64,000 nucleotides of DNA from Diadophis punctatus similis (taxonomy: Eukaryota > Chordata > Lepidosauria > Squamata > Dipsadidae), in contig JALIGW010000013.1 of assembly GCA_023053685.1 (NCBI GenBank), positions 16,868,501 through 16,932,500 on the forward strand. The letters are read 5' to 3'. Within the stretch, counting starts at the first letter, position 1. Every line of letters begins with the position of its first letter. The notes under the pieces were generated by a model. The model was not told the DNA's origin. It saw nothing but the letters and a program-made list of their open reading frames with translations, and did not search any database. Below, one piece after another: positions 21,641 to 33,346 of the stretch. Made by a program: the position numbers and the translations under genes.

Positions 21641-21914
21641 GAGGGGCGGATTGCGTTCAAAGTTGCTACCTGTGTGCTGCGCGCACATCTCTACATTTCG
21701 TGCGTGTGTGTGCACGCTATGCACACGCGCCCCTCGCGCAATTTTGCTTCTGCACATGCGCAGGAAGCAAAAAAAAGCCCAAAAACTCTGAAAAAAAGAT
21801 GGTGATGTACGACGGACAGGTGAAGACGACGGACCAGTGTCGCACGCAAATTACGTCATTGGCCAGCCGCTACCAGTGCAGTAGAGTGGACCGCACCGGT
21901 GGAACCCACCACTG
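21641..21914. mobile_element. Non-autonomous hAT element, family B, in ASMT intron 5
   Basis: The right end GGTGGAACCCACCACTG is typical. The left end GAGGGGCGGATTG is eroded. The flanks AGCTGAAC and AGCTATAC match in 6 of 8 bases, consistent with an aged target duplication. Confidence 0.65.
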
Positions 21915-21922
21915 AGCTATAC

Positions 21923-23003
21923 ATCAGATTAATTGGAATCTAATAATTTCAAAAAATGAGACAAGCATCTTTCAAAGCAAATTTGATATGCTCTTCATAG
22001 AATGGAAAACAATTACAGTACTATCAGAGAAAGAGAACAATTTCTTGCATTCCTAAAAGGCTTCCCAGGCAAATCCAGTTTTTAGCCTGCTGTTTTCTGG
22101 TGACTTATTTTTTCAAATCCCCTACTAACAATGAAAAAAACAGGAGATGACTGTTTTATTTTCAGAATTGTCTTCCCTTTTCTAACAGTTCTGCCAATTT
22201 CTCCACTGACTATAATATCGGGTCAAAGTGATCAGTTAATCCACTTAAGACAGAGAAACTTTGTCAAAGTTTGGTATTGACATCCTACAGTGGCTTTGAT
22301 ATAAGGACTTTTCCTTTGCCAATTGCAGCTGAATGCATTTGTAAGAGAAGCTAAGAACCCATCCAGCCCATTGGCCCAACATGTGAAGAAAATGGCAAAG
22401 CGCTGGCTGCACTTACCACCCAGGTCGCAAATGAGTGGGAACTGGGACAGGTCAAAGGCAGAAAGCAATTCTCTTCCTAGCATAGGCCAGAGCTCATTCA
22501 CGAAATTGGAGAAGGTTTGTAACTCTTCCTTTGATCTAGAATTAAAATAAACATCAATCAATATAACTTTATAAACTGTTATTGTTATTATTGTTTTTAC
22601 CTATTTATGTTTGAATGAAAGGAATTCTTTTTACAGCATCACTTATATGATACTGATCAGGATTTGGAAAAATCTGCATGTGATACATGAAACAGTCCTG
22701 CCATTTTGATGGACAATGTTATAATGTTCCTGAAACAAAACAAACTCATATAGGTACTCTAACTGCAAATCATGCTTTGTACATTAAAAAGAAATGCCTG
22801 GTTAATTAGATGTGCCACAACAACATTCCAGTGCCATAAAAGAGGGGTTGAATGATTGGTAATGATAATGATGAATGATAATAATTGGTCAAGAACATAT
22901 GATAAAGAAAATAATGACACTGTGAAGATTAATTATATTGATTACTTGCCCACAAAACAATTGCTCCATTTAATGACTCCATTTTATTTTCTAAAATTAT
23001 AAT
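21923..23003. other. ASMT unit b introns 4 and 5 flanking sequence
   Basis: Apart from exon 5 (22417-22535), this is AT-rich intron. The last five bases (ATAAT, 22999-23003) are the retroviral target duplication. Confidence 0.5.
22417..22535 (-). CDS. ASMT unit b exon 5
   Basis: The acceptor is ATTCTAG and the donor GTAAGT. It encodes SKEELQTFSNFVNELWPMLG through FDLSQFPLICDLGG. The terminal DLGG is the first half of the S-adenosylmethionine-binding glycine loop. Confidence 0.9.
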
Positions 23004-23526
23004 TGTGAGAAAAATAATTAAACAGAATTATGTACAATATAAACAGTTTAATTACACTTTGATCAAAGGGTCCCTACATGGTCATCCATGACACAAAATA
23101 GAGACAAAGGCCATTATCCTGAAACATAGATTTATAATGAACATGACTCCACCTTACTCCTCCCATCCTCCTCACATCATATCGTCCAACCTCCATTATG
23201 TAACATCCTAACACAATATTTACAACATAGGAAAAACCCAGAACATATTCATCATCCTGACAGCTCCACACTTCCTCTCTTTCTGTGTGAACCTGCACAT
23301 TCCCATTAACTCATCCCCTTCATAACAAAGGAGAAAAACAAGCATGTTCTCTCTCTGTTCCCACAAAATTGGTCAAAACATTTCCTGTTATTCTGAGAAA
23401 AGTGAAAATAAGCTGACATATTACATTTTGTCACACATCATTATTTCATTACAAAATCATTCAAAATGGTTACACTATGGTTCTTGTTACATGTCATTTT
23501 TAACTAAAATAATTTCATTTCTCACA
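23004..23526 (-). repeat. 3' LTR of the intron 4 retrovirus
   Basis: 523 bp, begins TGTGAG and ends CTCACA on the plus strand. It is followed on the inner side by the polypurine-like tract. Confidence 0.92.
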
Positions 23527-23849
23527 ATCCACCCTTTCACTTCTGATCAATACTTACTATTGATCCTAATTGATCAGCTTCTTATTTTTGTAACAATACG
23601 CACATCCTTCGTAGTTAGGGCCCACATCCCCAACTCCTTAAGGCGTCCCATCTTACAACAAGACTTACAACACTTCACACACATACAGGCATACAGTACA
23701 TCTAATACAGACACAAGATATACAATCTATAACTATAATGATTATAGTGCCCACATATGGTTTTCAACCATGCAAAACTCCACAAGCAAGAGTTAATACA
23801 TTCCATATCCCATGGAATGCAGAATTCTCAGTTTTATGTTGTAGGTGGT

Positions 23850-25650
23850 AGCAAAGCTCTTAAATGTGATTTATGTCCTGTACCAAAGCAGCATAATCCT
23901 TACGAATTCCACGTAACCATGGCCCATCCTTAATAAAGACTTCCTTATCTCCCCCATTAGCCAGAGCTGCTATGGCAGACGAAGTTTCATTAATACTTTT
24001 TGCCAAAGCACAAGCAAAATGTCCTATCTGCTTATGATTCTATTGTGTTGCAAACCAAGGAAATATGCCTAGAAGTCGAACTTCTACATCAGATAATATC
24101 ACCACCGCATCACTACCTCCAGCATCATATGCATTCTTTATGTACCTTCTACCCCTATAACTCCTTTTGGCAGCATATTCAGTTGTCTTATACTGCACTA
24201 GAGATATAGATCTTTGTATATATATGATATGCAAATTATGTATTGCCAGGTGAGCTTCACCTGCTTTCTTAGATGTTTCTTCATGTTCAGGTTTCTGATC
24301 ATGTGTCTCACCTGTCGTGTATTTTTCACCACCTTTCCAATCATGGTCTTCTTGCTGGTATGCAAGTACTATGATGCAGTGTAGCATTCATCAGTAAAAA
24401 CAATAAACCTGTGTTCAGGCATCTTATAGGATAAGATCCTCCCACTGCATTAGCAAGAATAACTGCATAAGTATATAAGCTATAAAACAAAAACCATCCT
24501 TCAGGTAGGTATAGCACCTATCCTAATGATCCATCTCTTCACTCTCAGTTCAAGTAAACACATTCTTGTTTATACTTATCCATATTACACAATCACAGTC
24601 TGGCAAAATGTTCTTCACCTCAAAGTACCAGCTTCTTCTAATTAGTCCATTCACTGGGCTTCACTCACTCATTCACTGACCAAGCAAAGTAATCACTTTT
24701 GATAGATCATAGATGTTATGTTCCATAACAATCTTTCCATCTTCAAACAAAAACTTCCCAGGAACTAGTACACCCACAATATATATAGATATGATATCCG
24801 AGACCGTTGTCTCTCCTTTCACACAAAAGAATATAGTATTCAAAGCCACTGTCATCAGGAAAATATTTCCTCTTCCTTCTTCATAGGCTTCTCTCACATG
24901 TCATATGTATCTAAGTGGCGTTTTCTAATTGTACATCTACCCTTCAACCAAATAGCAGACCTGACAATGCCATATTGTCATATACAAACATAAGCTTGGA
25001 TGGGGCTTTTATTTCTCCATATAGTAAAATCAATCCTTCCTCTTATAGGAAGGTGTATAATTGCCACATCTCTCATAGCAATGACTATGTACAGCTTCCA
25101 TCCTATTGGACACATCTCTATTATGAACAGCTATCTCATATGTATGGTTACTCCTTTGATATGTGGTGTGCCACCACTAAAGGTAGATCTAATACAAATT
25201 CCAGCCTCCAATTTCCGGCTCAATCAGTGTCAGTGATTTATGTATCTGGGAAAATCGTTGTTCAAGTTCAGCATGGAAACACAACTGCTGCCACATTATA
25301 AAATAACACAGCAACACAGCAAACGTTTCCATCCCTACTTAAAGATACGTCCGTATTCCTCAGAAGACAATAATCACCCCTACTGTCGAATTCATGCTTC
25401 CAGTGGACTGGCCCCCCCTGTGTATGTATATGTAATGTAATACAAACTCAAACTTCAATGCAATCACTCCAGGGACTTTCATCCACATACTTTCACAACA
25501 TGTAACCATACCACCCTACTATGTCTCTTCCCTATAGAAAACAATAACACAATACAAAAGTTTATTACCCCCAACCAAATAAGCAACTCAACCTCCCAAA
25601 GTGCTATCAATTAGTCCTAAAAGTCAATGCAAAAGGATCTATTGTCTTAG
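23850..25650 (-). pseudogene. Retroviral env-like remnant (ERV in intron 4)
   Basis: The position is between the integrase remnant and the 3' LTR. Short open stretches include a transmembrane-subunit-like heptad segment (ALAKSINETSSAIAALANGG) near 23.93-24.0 kb, with stop codons on either side. Assignment rests on position and this segment only. The sequence is non-coding today. Confidence 0.45.
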
Positions 25651-26219
25651 CAGTCACTGTCCATCCATGGGGTGTAGTCCCCAGTCCTTCCACACACGAA
25701 CAATGGACTCAGCCTGTCTCTTTAGTCCGCTCATCCCGACTCGGTAGTCAACTCGGTAGTCAACAGCACTTGGAACAGTCCTTCTCACATTAGCTTTAGT
25801 TCATGTCTCTTTAGAGCTTTAATCAGGATGCAGTCACCGCTCTTAAAGTCACGTATTTGAAAATCAAGGGAAGGAATCTGTGCCAATAGTCCTCCGAACC
25901 TTAAAAGAGAAAAACACTGGGACAGTTCCTGTATATTTTTTCAAAAACAAACAGCTTCGCATTTTATCTGTGACATTCCCACATTTCTAGTATAAGAAAT
26001 ACCAAACATCATTTCTTATAATAAAATTCTAATGTCTTTTCTTATATTTATCTTAATAAGCAATATTGCTAAAGGTAAACATTTCATCCAAGGTAGCGGC
26101 AATTCTAAAATTAACTTCTGTAAGGTGTTTTTCAAAATTTGAATCATTTTCCGAACTTTGCCAAACAAAATCGGACAAAATGATAAATGTAATTGCCAAT
26201 TAATACCTAATTGGTCTAT

Positions 26220-27100
26220 TACCTATTACACTACCTGGGCTAGACAATGCGTACCTCTATCACTTTCAATAGTTTTCTCCAACCCATTTCTTGGAACAAT
26301 CTGCTCCAATATTTCATTCTAGCATCTGAGCATTTACCATTCCTCATGGAAATCCTCATGGAAATACTTCCACCCAACCATTTAAATAAACCACTATCAC
26401 CAGCAGATTTCTCAATATCCCCACAGCTGGTATCCCACCTGGATTCATTGGAATGGCCAAACAGCCATTCACTTTCCCCCAGTCACTTGCATCCTCATGC
26501 TCTTTTTTGTTTATCTAATGCAATGTATACATTTCCCCAATATCTGCATTGCAATTACCCACATTCCTCTGCATACATACTTTCTTTTCATAATGCCAGT
26601 CAATGCTTGTATACCCCAATGCACACGCTCAAAAATGTTTCTCATAATAGGTTCATTCACCATTTGAAATCCATCTCATATCTACTATTTCCACACCTTC
26701 TAAACTTAGGCTTGACATCCCATTCCAAAATAGGAATTGTATTTACCATTATCTCTACTTCCTTTCCCATTCTCGCCGCTTCTTACAGCCTTATTCGCTA
26801 GCCACAATCAACCTCGAGGATCTCTCCTCATGTGCCAGCCAGCCACGCTGGTCTCTGCCAGATCCTATTCATCCTAGCTTCTTTCCCTGCCTGGAATCAA
26901 ACCCCGTTCCATCCAAATCCTCTCAAAGGTATTCCAAATACCATAGGCATAAATATTACCCACTTCATTTGCCAACATCTTAACGCTTGTAACAAAACAA
27001 ACACGCTGCTGACCATTCAGACAGCAACCTATTACTCACTGCATATCCAATTCCCTTCTTTCATCCCCCTCTCGGGATGAACCATCAATAAACAAAACCA
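26220..27100 (-). pseudogene. Retroviral pol remnant: RNase H and integrase pieces
   Basis: Read on the minus strand, an RNase H start (FIDGSS) is followed by GYAV-like and, after frame changes, integrase zinc-finger and catalytic-core fragments including GWVEVFP and SDRGTH. Numerous stops and shifts are present. The RT active-site box was not found by eye in the upstream part. Confidence 0.65.
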
Positions 27101-29377
27101 AACAAAAAAAAACAATAGCCTCCATAGGCTTACGCATTCGCATTTGTAGATCCCTTACGTCTACACATCATGCTCTACACTTTTCCCAATCCTTCCCTTC
27201 TCCTGATAAAAATCAGAAAGCAGTACTAAACTATCCTAAGATAAAGCCACCCTCTCACCACAGGGTCTATCAACTTACCAGCTCTTTTTTTTTTTTTTAA
27301 GCTAACACACCCTTAGCCACATCATTCTATCTAATGTGAACTATTTCAAACAAACAAACAAAAGACTTCCCCAAATCTGGCAAACTCATATCAACTTAAC
27401 TTTCTTCAACTCCACTTACTTATCTCTACATCTCACATCTCACCTCCATGGTTCTACTTCTGACCACTTCTCATATAAGAATTCAACCTTGTCAGTATCT
27501 CCCACCTATTCACAATCAGCAGTGCATTAAACTCAACAACTTCTTCAAACGCAGAGCTCTCAGAGCAGGACATCTGTGGAAAACATCAACTTCCGCAAAT
27601 TCCCCCTTCTGCCCCTCCTCTCTCTCTGCAGACTCTAGGGAAAAAATGTGTAAAAGGGAAAAAAGCAAGCCGCTTCCCCCCCTCTTCTCTCTCTCGCACC
27701 CTCACACAGCTGAATACTCAATTCAGAATAAGCCATTCTCTTCAACATCGTTTCATCACAGAAACTCACAAATAAATGCACAACTAACTCTTCTAACTTC
27801 TAACTGCCAAACACCTCTCTTCACATTCTTCATAGAATGTCTCTCCAATCAGTATTTTCTGTCAAATACTTTCCAAGTACAAATTCTTGTTACTTACTAT
27901 AATTAGTGAAGGAGATCTCTCTCATCCCCTTGTAAACAAGCAAATGTTTACAAACATCCCCATGTTCGCAAACACACAATTACAGGTCTCCAGACCACCT
28001 CCGTTTTGAGAACTCTCACTTCCATTGAATTAAAAAAAACTTTTGTGCAAACTAACATAAAAAAAAATCTTCCTCCCCATCAACTGATCTATCAGGGAGT
28101 TAATGCCCCTTTGCATCTTATAGCATCTTGAACTTGAACTTACAAGCAGTGGGAAATGGCTTTAAGGTTTGTAAATCAAAAATTTGATTTTGGGCCCTAA
28201 CCACAGCCCATTTCCCAAAGCTCCAAGGACAAGCCTATTCCCTAATGTCCTAAACCTTCCAAAGAAAAAATCTTTATCTGCAAAAAAAAACCAACAACCC
28301 CTTGATTCCATTCTTTACCTGCAATATCAGAACATCTTTCAGATCGGCTGAACATTTCCAGCACCCTAAACAATATCTATAAACTAACATATCAGAATAT
28401 TCTGAAACCTCAATATGTTTCACACCCCGCCAGTGCCATGTACAAATACTGTCCTGCCTGCAAAATAATTCCTAACATCTGTGTTATCTTTCAGGTACAA
28501 TCACCATTAATTTATAGTCCCTTAAGACAGAAAGGCAAAGAAAAACAACAACACATAAACACATTAACAAATGTAACTGAATTCCCCAGCAGCCATCAAG
28601 CCATTTGGCACTCTGTCTTGAAGGAATTCAAAGACACCAAACATACATGAAAGGGTCACATTCCATATTACCAAAGATAGAGAGAAAGGTCATCCAAACA
28701 AACTGGAACGAACATACAGCAGTTAAGCTTTACACTTTGTCTTGCCAAGCACACTCCTTAAAACAATATGGTTTAGAGTTTCCACACTCATTCCAATGAC
28801 AACTATGGCCATATTCAAGCACAACTTTCAGGCATAACAACTTAGTTTAGCCTACCCCCCATTCCACTGCATTCACAGCTTCTCCAATGTAGGAGATCAA
28901 AGGGATTCAAAGGAATTTCATTCCTTCCGCTAGCATTTCTAGTTAACCGGGCCCCATTTTTCCCCCCGAGACTTGTTCTCTTCGATTCCTCCTGAATATG
29001 AATATTCCTCCTGAATATTCTAATAGACGTGCCCTTGTACATAGGGACTAGCACATAACACAGAGACGATCAATCTCCCAGTGCCTCTCGTATTTACTTA
29101 CAACCTAAGTAAACACATCACCCTCTATTCAAGGAATCCACTTAAGGAGTCTAAACAGAAACACCCCGTGTCTCATTACTCACCTAAGCCAAGTAGTTGC
29201 CGGGCCGGCCTTCATTCACTCGGGGCTGTTTATATTGTCACTGGATCCTGCAGTCTCAGTCCGTTTGAGGAGCAAATTCCCCCGGATAAGCGAAACCCTC
29301 ACCCCGGTCACCCAAAGATAGGGCGTGTGCTCGCATTCCCGGTCAAGGTATTTCCCAAATCCAGAAAGAACGTCCAG
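27101..29377 (-). pseudogene. Presumed gag/protease/RT remnant of the ERV
   Basis: By position this should hold gag and early pol, but I could not recognise conserved motifs. The stretch is unusually C/A-rich on the plus strand and lacks long minus-strand frames. Confidence 0.35.
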
Positions 29378-29397
29378 GCCCTCGTTGGAGCGCCAAT
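29378..29397 (-). other. Retroviral primer-binding site
   Basis: Minus-strand TTGGCGCTCCAACGAGGG directly follows the 5' LTR and resembles tRNA-complementary retroviral primer-binding sites starting TGGCGC. The tRNA identity was not determined. Confidence 0.6.
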
Positions 29398-29929
29398 TGT
29401 GAGAAAAATAATTAAACAGGAATCCAGAATTATGTACAATATAAACAGTTTAATTACACTTTGATCAAAGGGTCCCTACATGGTCATCCATGACACAAAA
29501 TAGAGACAAAGGCCATTATCCTGAAACATAGATTTATAATGAACATGACTCCACCTTACTCCTCCCATCCTCCTCACATCATATCGTCCAACCTCCATTA
29601 TGTAACATCCTAACACAATATTTACAACATAGGAAAAACCCAGAACATATTCATCATCCTGACAGCTCCACACTTCCTCTCTTTCTGTGTGAACCTGCAC
29701 ATTCCCATTAACTCATCCCCTTCATAACAAAGGAGAAAAACAAGCATGTTCTCTCTCTCGCACCCACAAAATTGGTCAAAACATTTCCTGTTATTCTGAG
29801 AAAAGTGAAAATAAGCTGACATATTACATTTTGTCACACATCATTATTTCATTACAAAATCATTCAAAATGGTTACACTATGGTTCTTGTTACATGTCAT
29901 TTTTAACTAAAATAATTTCATTTCTCACA
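29398..29929 (-). repeat. 5' LTR of the intron 4 retrovirus
   Basis: 532 bp. It differs from the other LTR mainly by an 8-bp insertion near 29420 (GGAATCCA) and a small replacement (CTCGCACCC for CTGTTCCC) near 29758-29766. It lies directly behind the exon 4 splice donor. Confidence 0.92.
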
Positions 29930-29939
29930 ATAATGTTAC

Positions 29940-30008
29940 CTGTAAATGACCTCATAGGTCTCATTTGAGGGAGAGCCATATATTGATGGAATCTGATTTT
30001 TTCCTGTC
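29940..30008 (-). CDS. ASMT unit b exon 4
   Basis: 69 bp between a TTCTTTTAG acceptor and a G|GTAAC donor. It encodes (R)TGKNQIPSIYGSPSNETYEV then IY(R), equivalent to the short family exon with the NQ...YR pattern. The retroviral LTR begins 11 bases into the following intron. Confidence 0.82.
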
Positions 30009-30119
30009 CTAAAAGAATTTTTTTAAAAAATAGAAAGGAATAAGATAATCATGGCATTTTTTTCTGCACAGAAGTAGATCCTGAATATCTTACAGTATTT
30101 TGATTCCATATTATTTTAA

Positions 30120-30368
30120 AAAATCCAAAAACAAGATGGTGACGCATGCGCAGTGCCGGAAACTCGGCTTCTGCGCAGGCGCAGAAGGAAAAAAAACCCG
30201 GAAAAATTCAAAAAATATTCACAAAAATTCAAAAATTCAAAAAAAAAGAGATGGCTGTGGCCATGGACCGGCACCGACCAAACCAGTTCTGTGACATCAT
30301 CGTGACATCACCAACGGTTTGCTACCAGTTCAGGTGAACCGGTCCGAACCGGTCCAAACCCACCTCTG
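30120..30368. mobile_element. Family B hAT element, partial, in ASMT intron 3
   Basis: The right end ...CCGGTCCAAACCCACCTCTG is typical in reverse orientation, and the interior shares GACCGGCACCGACCA and CATGCGCAGTGCCGGAAACTCGG with the copy near 45.7 kb. The left terminus was not found. Confidence 0.65.
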
Positions 30369-31506
30369 GTTAACACCCAAGAAAGTTTTAAATTTATTGT
30401 GATTTCTGTTCTTTTGCTTTTTATTGGTTAGAAATTGTTCTTTGAACTTTTGTCTTTGCAACTGCTGCTTTTCATTTTACTTTAACTTAAATATGTCTCC
30501 TATGATCTAAATTATTTTTATAAGCAAACTTTGTTATTTTGTTTTTGATTGGCAGTCCTGTAATAATTTCTACTTTGATGTTTTTATTATTAGGATTTGA
30601 TTTCTGTTCCAGTTTCTCTTGTGCAAACTTTTTAACGATAGAACCAATTAAAATAGAGGAAGAATATTGAGGAGCAACATAATGACTGTCTGTTACATAA
30701 TCCTGATTTGTTTTCATTTTGGAATATATGATGTAGGAAGTTCCAATTTAATAAGAATTAATAAATGGTGCCCTTACTAAAAATGATACTGTCTTTAAAT
30801 ATCCCATTAAATGATAATAACTCCTTAATGCAATTTAGGCCCATGGTGATTATATGAAGATCTTCATGTAGTCTTCTTGGCAATAAAAAACAAATTTTTA
30901 TGAAGAAATAAAAAGCAAATTGTTATGGAGCAACAATTCTCTTCTGAGGATTTCTTTTTTCCTGACTGGGTAAATGTTCTCGGTAGATTTCAGAATTGTG
31001 GGAATCTCCCACTCAAACAGTAATCACATATAGCTGACCATAGTTTTTATAAGATCATTCAAGATCAACCTGATTCTGCCAATACTGGTATTGAACAATT
31101 AACACCGATTAATTGAGATTTGATTAAAGCTGTGAGGAAATAATAATAATAGATGTGCCTGTGTAGGACCCTACAGCAACAATGCAAATCCCATGTTTTG
31201 AAATGCGAGAAAAGAAACTCTAAAACAATCCAGATGGGCAGAAAGTGGTCCTACTTGCTTGACTTTTCTAAAAGAAGGAAAATAATAAAGAATATCCTTT
31301 GATCTGAATGGGGATATTCAGTGATGAGAATCCAGTGCCATTGCAAATAAGGAATAAGTGTATTAATGTCATATTTAATTTCCAGAAGATGAAAATTCCT
31401 TAGTTTCTTGTGGACAAGGGTCTAATAATTCTGGTATCAAGATGCCCTTTTCATGCTCTTATCTTTATTTATTCTAGTTTACTAATATCCCGCTGGATCT
31501 GTTTAC
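30369..31506. other. ASMT unit b intron 3 sequence
   Basis: AT-rich intron. I see no further exon or recognised element. Confidence 0.45.
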
Positions 31507-31635
31507 CTCACAGCATCAGGAAAATATTGCATTGATGGATACACAGTTCAGAATGGAACTTTATGGTATAATACTGAGACTTTGGGCTTGATTTGACCAG
31601 GTAGAGATTGGTAAAGTCTGTGTTTGCATACAGAT
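31507..31635 (-). CDS. ASMT unit b exon 3 (1-bp deletion)
   Basis: The acceptor is TTTTTAG and the donor GTAAAC. The first part reads LYANTDFTNLYLVKSSPKSQ, as in the family. The last 13 codons (...YFPDAVR) match only in the next frame. Exon length is 129, but phases of the neighbours require 130, so one base is missing near 31542-31546. The uncorrected frame reaches TGA inside this exon. Confidence 0.85.
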
Positions 31636-31700
31636 CTAAAAAGGAAAAAAAAAGAATTATGAGTATCATTGCATGTAACAGTTTTTCAATTCACTACAGC

Positions 31701-31829
31701 AGGGGTCCCCAATCCCCAGGGCACAGCCCAGTATCAGGCCATGACTCATTTGAAATCCTGTCCATCATTTGTGCAGAACTACCCCTCTCCCACCTCTAAC
31801 CGGTCCACAAAGCCAGAAAGGTTGTGGAC
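31701..31829. mobile_element. Old hAT-like fragment (CAGGGGTCCCCAA end)
   Basis: It begins CAGGGGTCCCCAATCCCCAGG, a known style of hAT terminus, and runs to AACCGGTCCACAAAG, where the next element abuts. It is truncated. Confidence 0.5.
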
Positions 31830-32241
31830 CAGGGGTGGGTTCCTCCCGGTTTGGACCGGATAGCCCGAACCGATAGCGACCCGCTGGTGATGTCATGATG
31901 GCGTCATGGATCTGGTTCAGTTGGTGCCAGCCCGTGGGCACCGCCATCTTTTTTTTGGAATTTTTTCGGAATTTTTTACTGTTTGGAAGTTTTTTCCTCT
32001 GCTGCTGCTTGAAAAGGGGCCCTCCCGTCTGCACCCGGGTTTATAGTTACCTTTATTCCTTCGCCCGAAGCACAGCTGATCAGCTCCTCAGCTGTGTTTT
32101 AGGCTGATTATAGCTACTGAGCATGCACGGAAGCAGAATTGCACGAGGGGATGCGTGCGTGCGTGCCAGCTTAGCGAGTGCGCACGCGGTTGAAATGGCA
32201 CGATGCGACCTGGTGGCGAAGATAAGTGGAACCCACCCCTG
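31830..32241. mobile_element. Family B hAT element in ASMT intron 2
   Basis: The ends CAGGGGTGGGTTCCTCCCGG / GTGGAACCCACCCCTG are flanked by TTGTGGAC and TTGTAGAC, a 7 of 8 match. Confidence 0.85.
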
Positions 32242-32333
32242 TTGTAGACTGCTGCAGTTCAGGAATTCTTGCAAGATTGTCTAACTATTTTTTAAAAAAC
32301 AAATTATGCTGTATTTATGTCAAGCATAATGAC

Positions 32334-32485
32334 ATGAGAGTCAGTTTGGTGCAGGGATTAAGGCACCAGACTAAAAACGTGGACTGTAAGTTCCTGTCCC
32401 ATGTTAGGCACAAAGCCAGCTGGGTGACCTTGAGCTAGTGACCTTTTTCTCAGCCCTAGGAAGGCCACAAAACCTGCAGGGGTCT
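32334..32485 (+). repeat. Squam/ACA-type tRNA-derived SINE
   Basis: GAGAGTCAGTTTGGTGCAGGGATTAAGG, then AAGTTCCTGTCCCATGTTAGGC and CAGCTGGGTGACCTTGAGC match the consensus pattern of a reptile tRNA-derived SINE. A shorter relative is at 47890. Confidence 0.75.
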
Positions 32486-32493
32486 GTCTAAGC

Positions 32494-33338
32494 CAGTGAT
32501 GGCGAACCTGCGACACATGTGCCACAGGTGGCACACGGAGCCATATCTGAGGACATGCAAGGCGTTGCCCTATGTCAGCTTCAGCGCGTGCACGCTGGCC
32601 AGCTGATTTCCTGCCTTCTTTTCAGCCATTTTCGCTCTCCCCAGGCTTCAGGGAAAAAATGGTCCAACAGGCCAACCGGAAGTTCACTTGTGTTCACAGT
32701 TCACAGCCTCATTTTCGCTATCAGAGGTCTTCAGGTCTTCTTTGGCTTTAGACAGTTGCAGCCAGGCCTCCCACACCTTGGCCCATTTCTTCTGCAACCA
32801 GCAAGTCTTTCCTGAAGGCCTCTGCAGCCGATAACAGAGCTCCAGATCGATCCAGAGCTCTGTTATAGGTTAGAGAGGCCTTCAGGAAAGACCTTTAGGA
32901 AAGGCCTCTGCAGCTGATAACAGAGCTCCGGATCGATCTGGATCTCTGTTATCAGCTACAGAGGCCCTCAGGAAAGCCTTCCCGGCAGAAGAAATGGGCC
33001 GAGGTGTATGAGGCCTAGTTACAATTATCTGAAGGTAAGTAGTAGGGCAGCTTCACTTCCATTTCATTTCCAAACTTCCAATTGACTCGTTGGGCTATTT
33101 TTCGCCGTCCTCAGGCTTCAGGGGGCTTTCCTGAACCCTGGGGAGAGCGAAAAACAGCCCAACAGGCCTACTGGAAATCCGGAGGCTTCAATGACGCCTG
33201 TGCACATGCATGGGGGGGAGCACGGGATGTTGTGTGCATGCGCAGGGCATTGCATTATGGGGTGGGCACGCCCGCGCAGGCTATTGTGCATGCACACACC
33301 CTTTTTGCACCCGAGCCGAAAAAGGTTCACCATCACTG
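32494..33338. mobile_element. Family A hAT element, enlarged copy, in ASMT intron 2
   Basis: The ends CAGTGATGGCGAACC / GGTTCACCATCACTG are flanked by the perfect 8-bp duplication GTCTAAGC (32486-32493 and 33339-33346). It is about twice the length of the other two copies, owing to an internal inverted-repeat block at about 32800-33000 (GATAACAGAGCTC and inverse, several times). Confidence 0.9.
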
Positions 33339-33346
33339 GTCTAAGC

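Larger units (their letters stand above)
23004..29929 (-). mobile_element. Endogenous retrovirus in ASMT intron 4, coding regions decayed
   Basis: Two near-identical LTRs (23004-23526 and 29398-29929) with TG...CA ends bound the element, inside the 5-bp duplication ATAAT. Minus orientation is shown by the primer-binding site next to the 29398 LTR and a purine tract (GTGAAAGGGTGGA) next to the 23526 LTR. Inner fragments with retroviral pol character run in the expected order: an RNase H FIDGSS-like block near 27074-27092, then integrase pieces (C..C zinc-binding remnant near 26540, GWVEVFP near 26366-26390, SDRGTH near 26245-26265). An env-like stretch follows at about 23.85-25.65 kb. All are broken by many stops and phase changes. 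A gamma/epsilon-like origin is suggested but not proven. It is annotated as a genomic fossil only. Confidence 0.88.

Noticed and set aside
24915..27906. Plus-strand frames of 80-184 codons inside the ERV
   Set aside because: They are antisense to recognisable pol pieces, and the region's skewed base composition removes stops on that strand.
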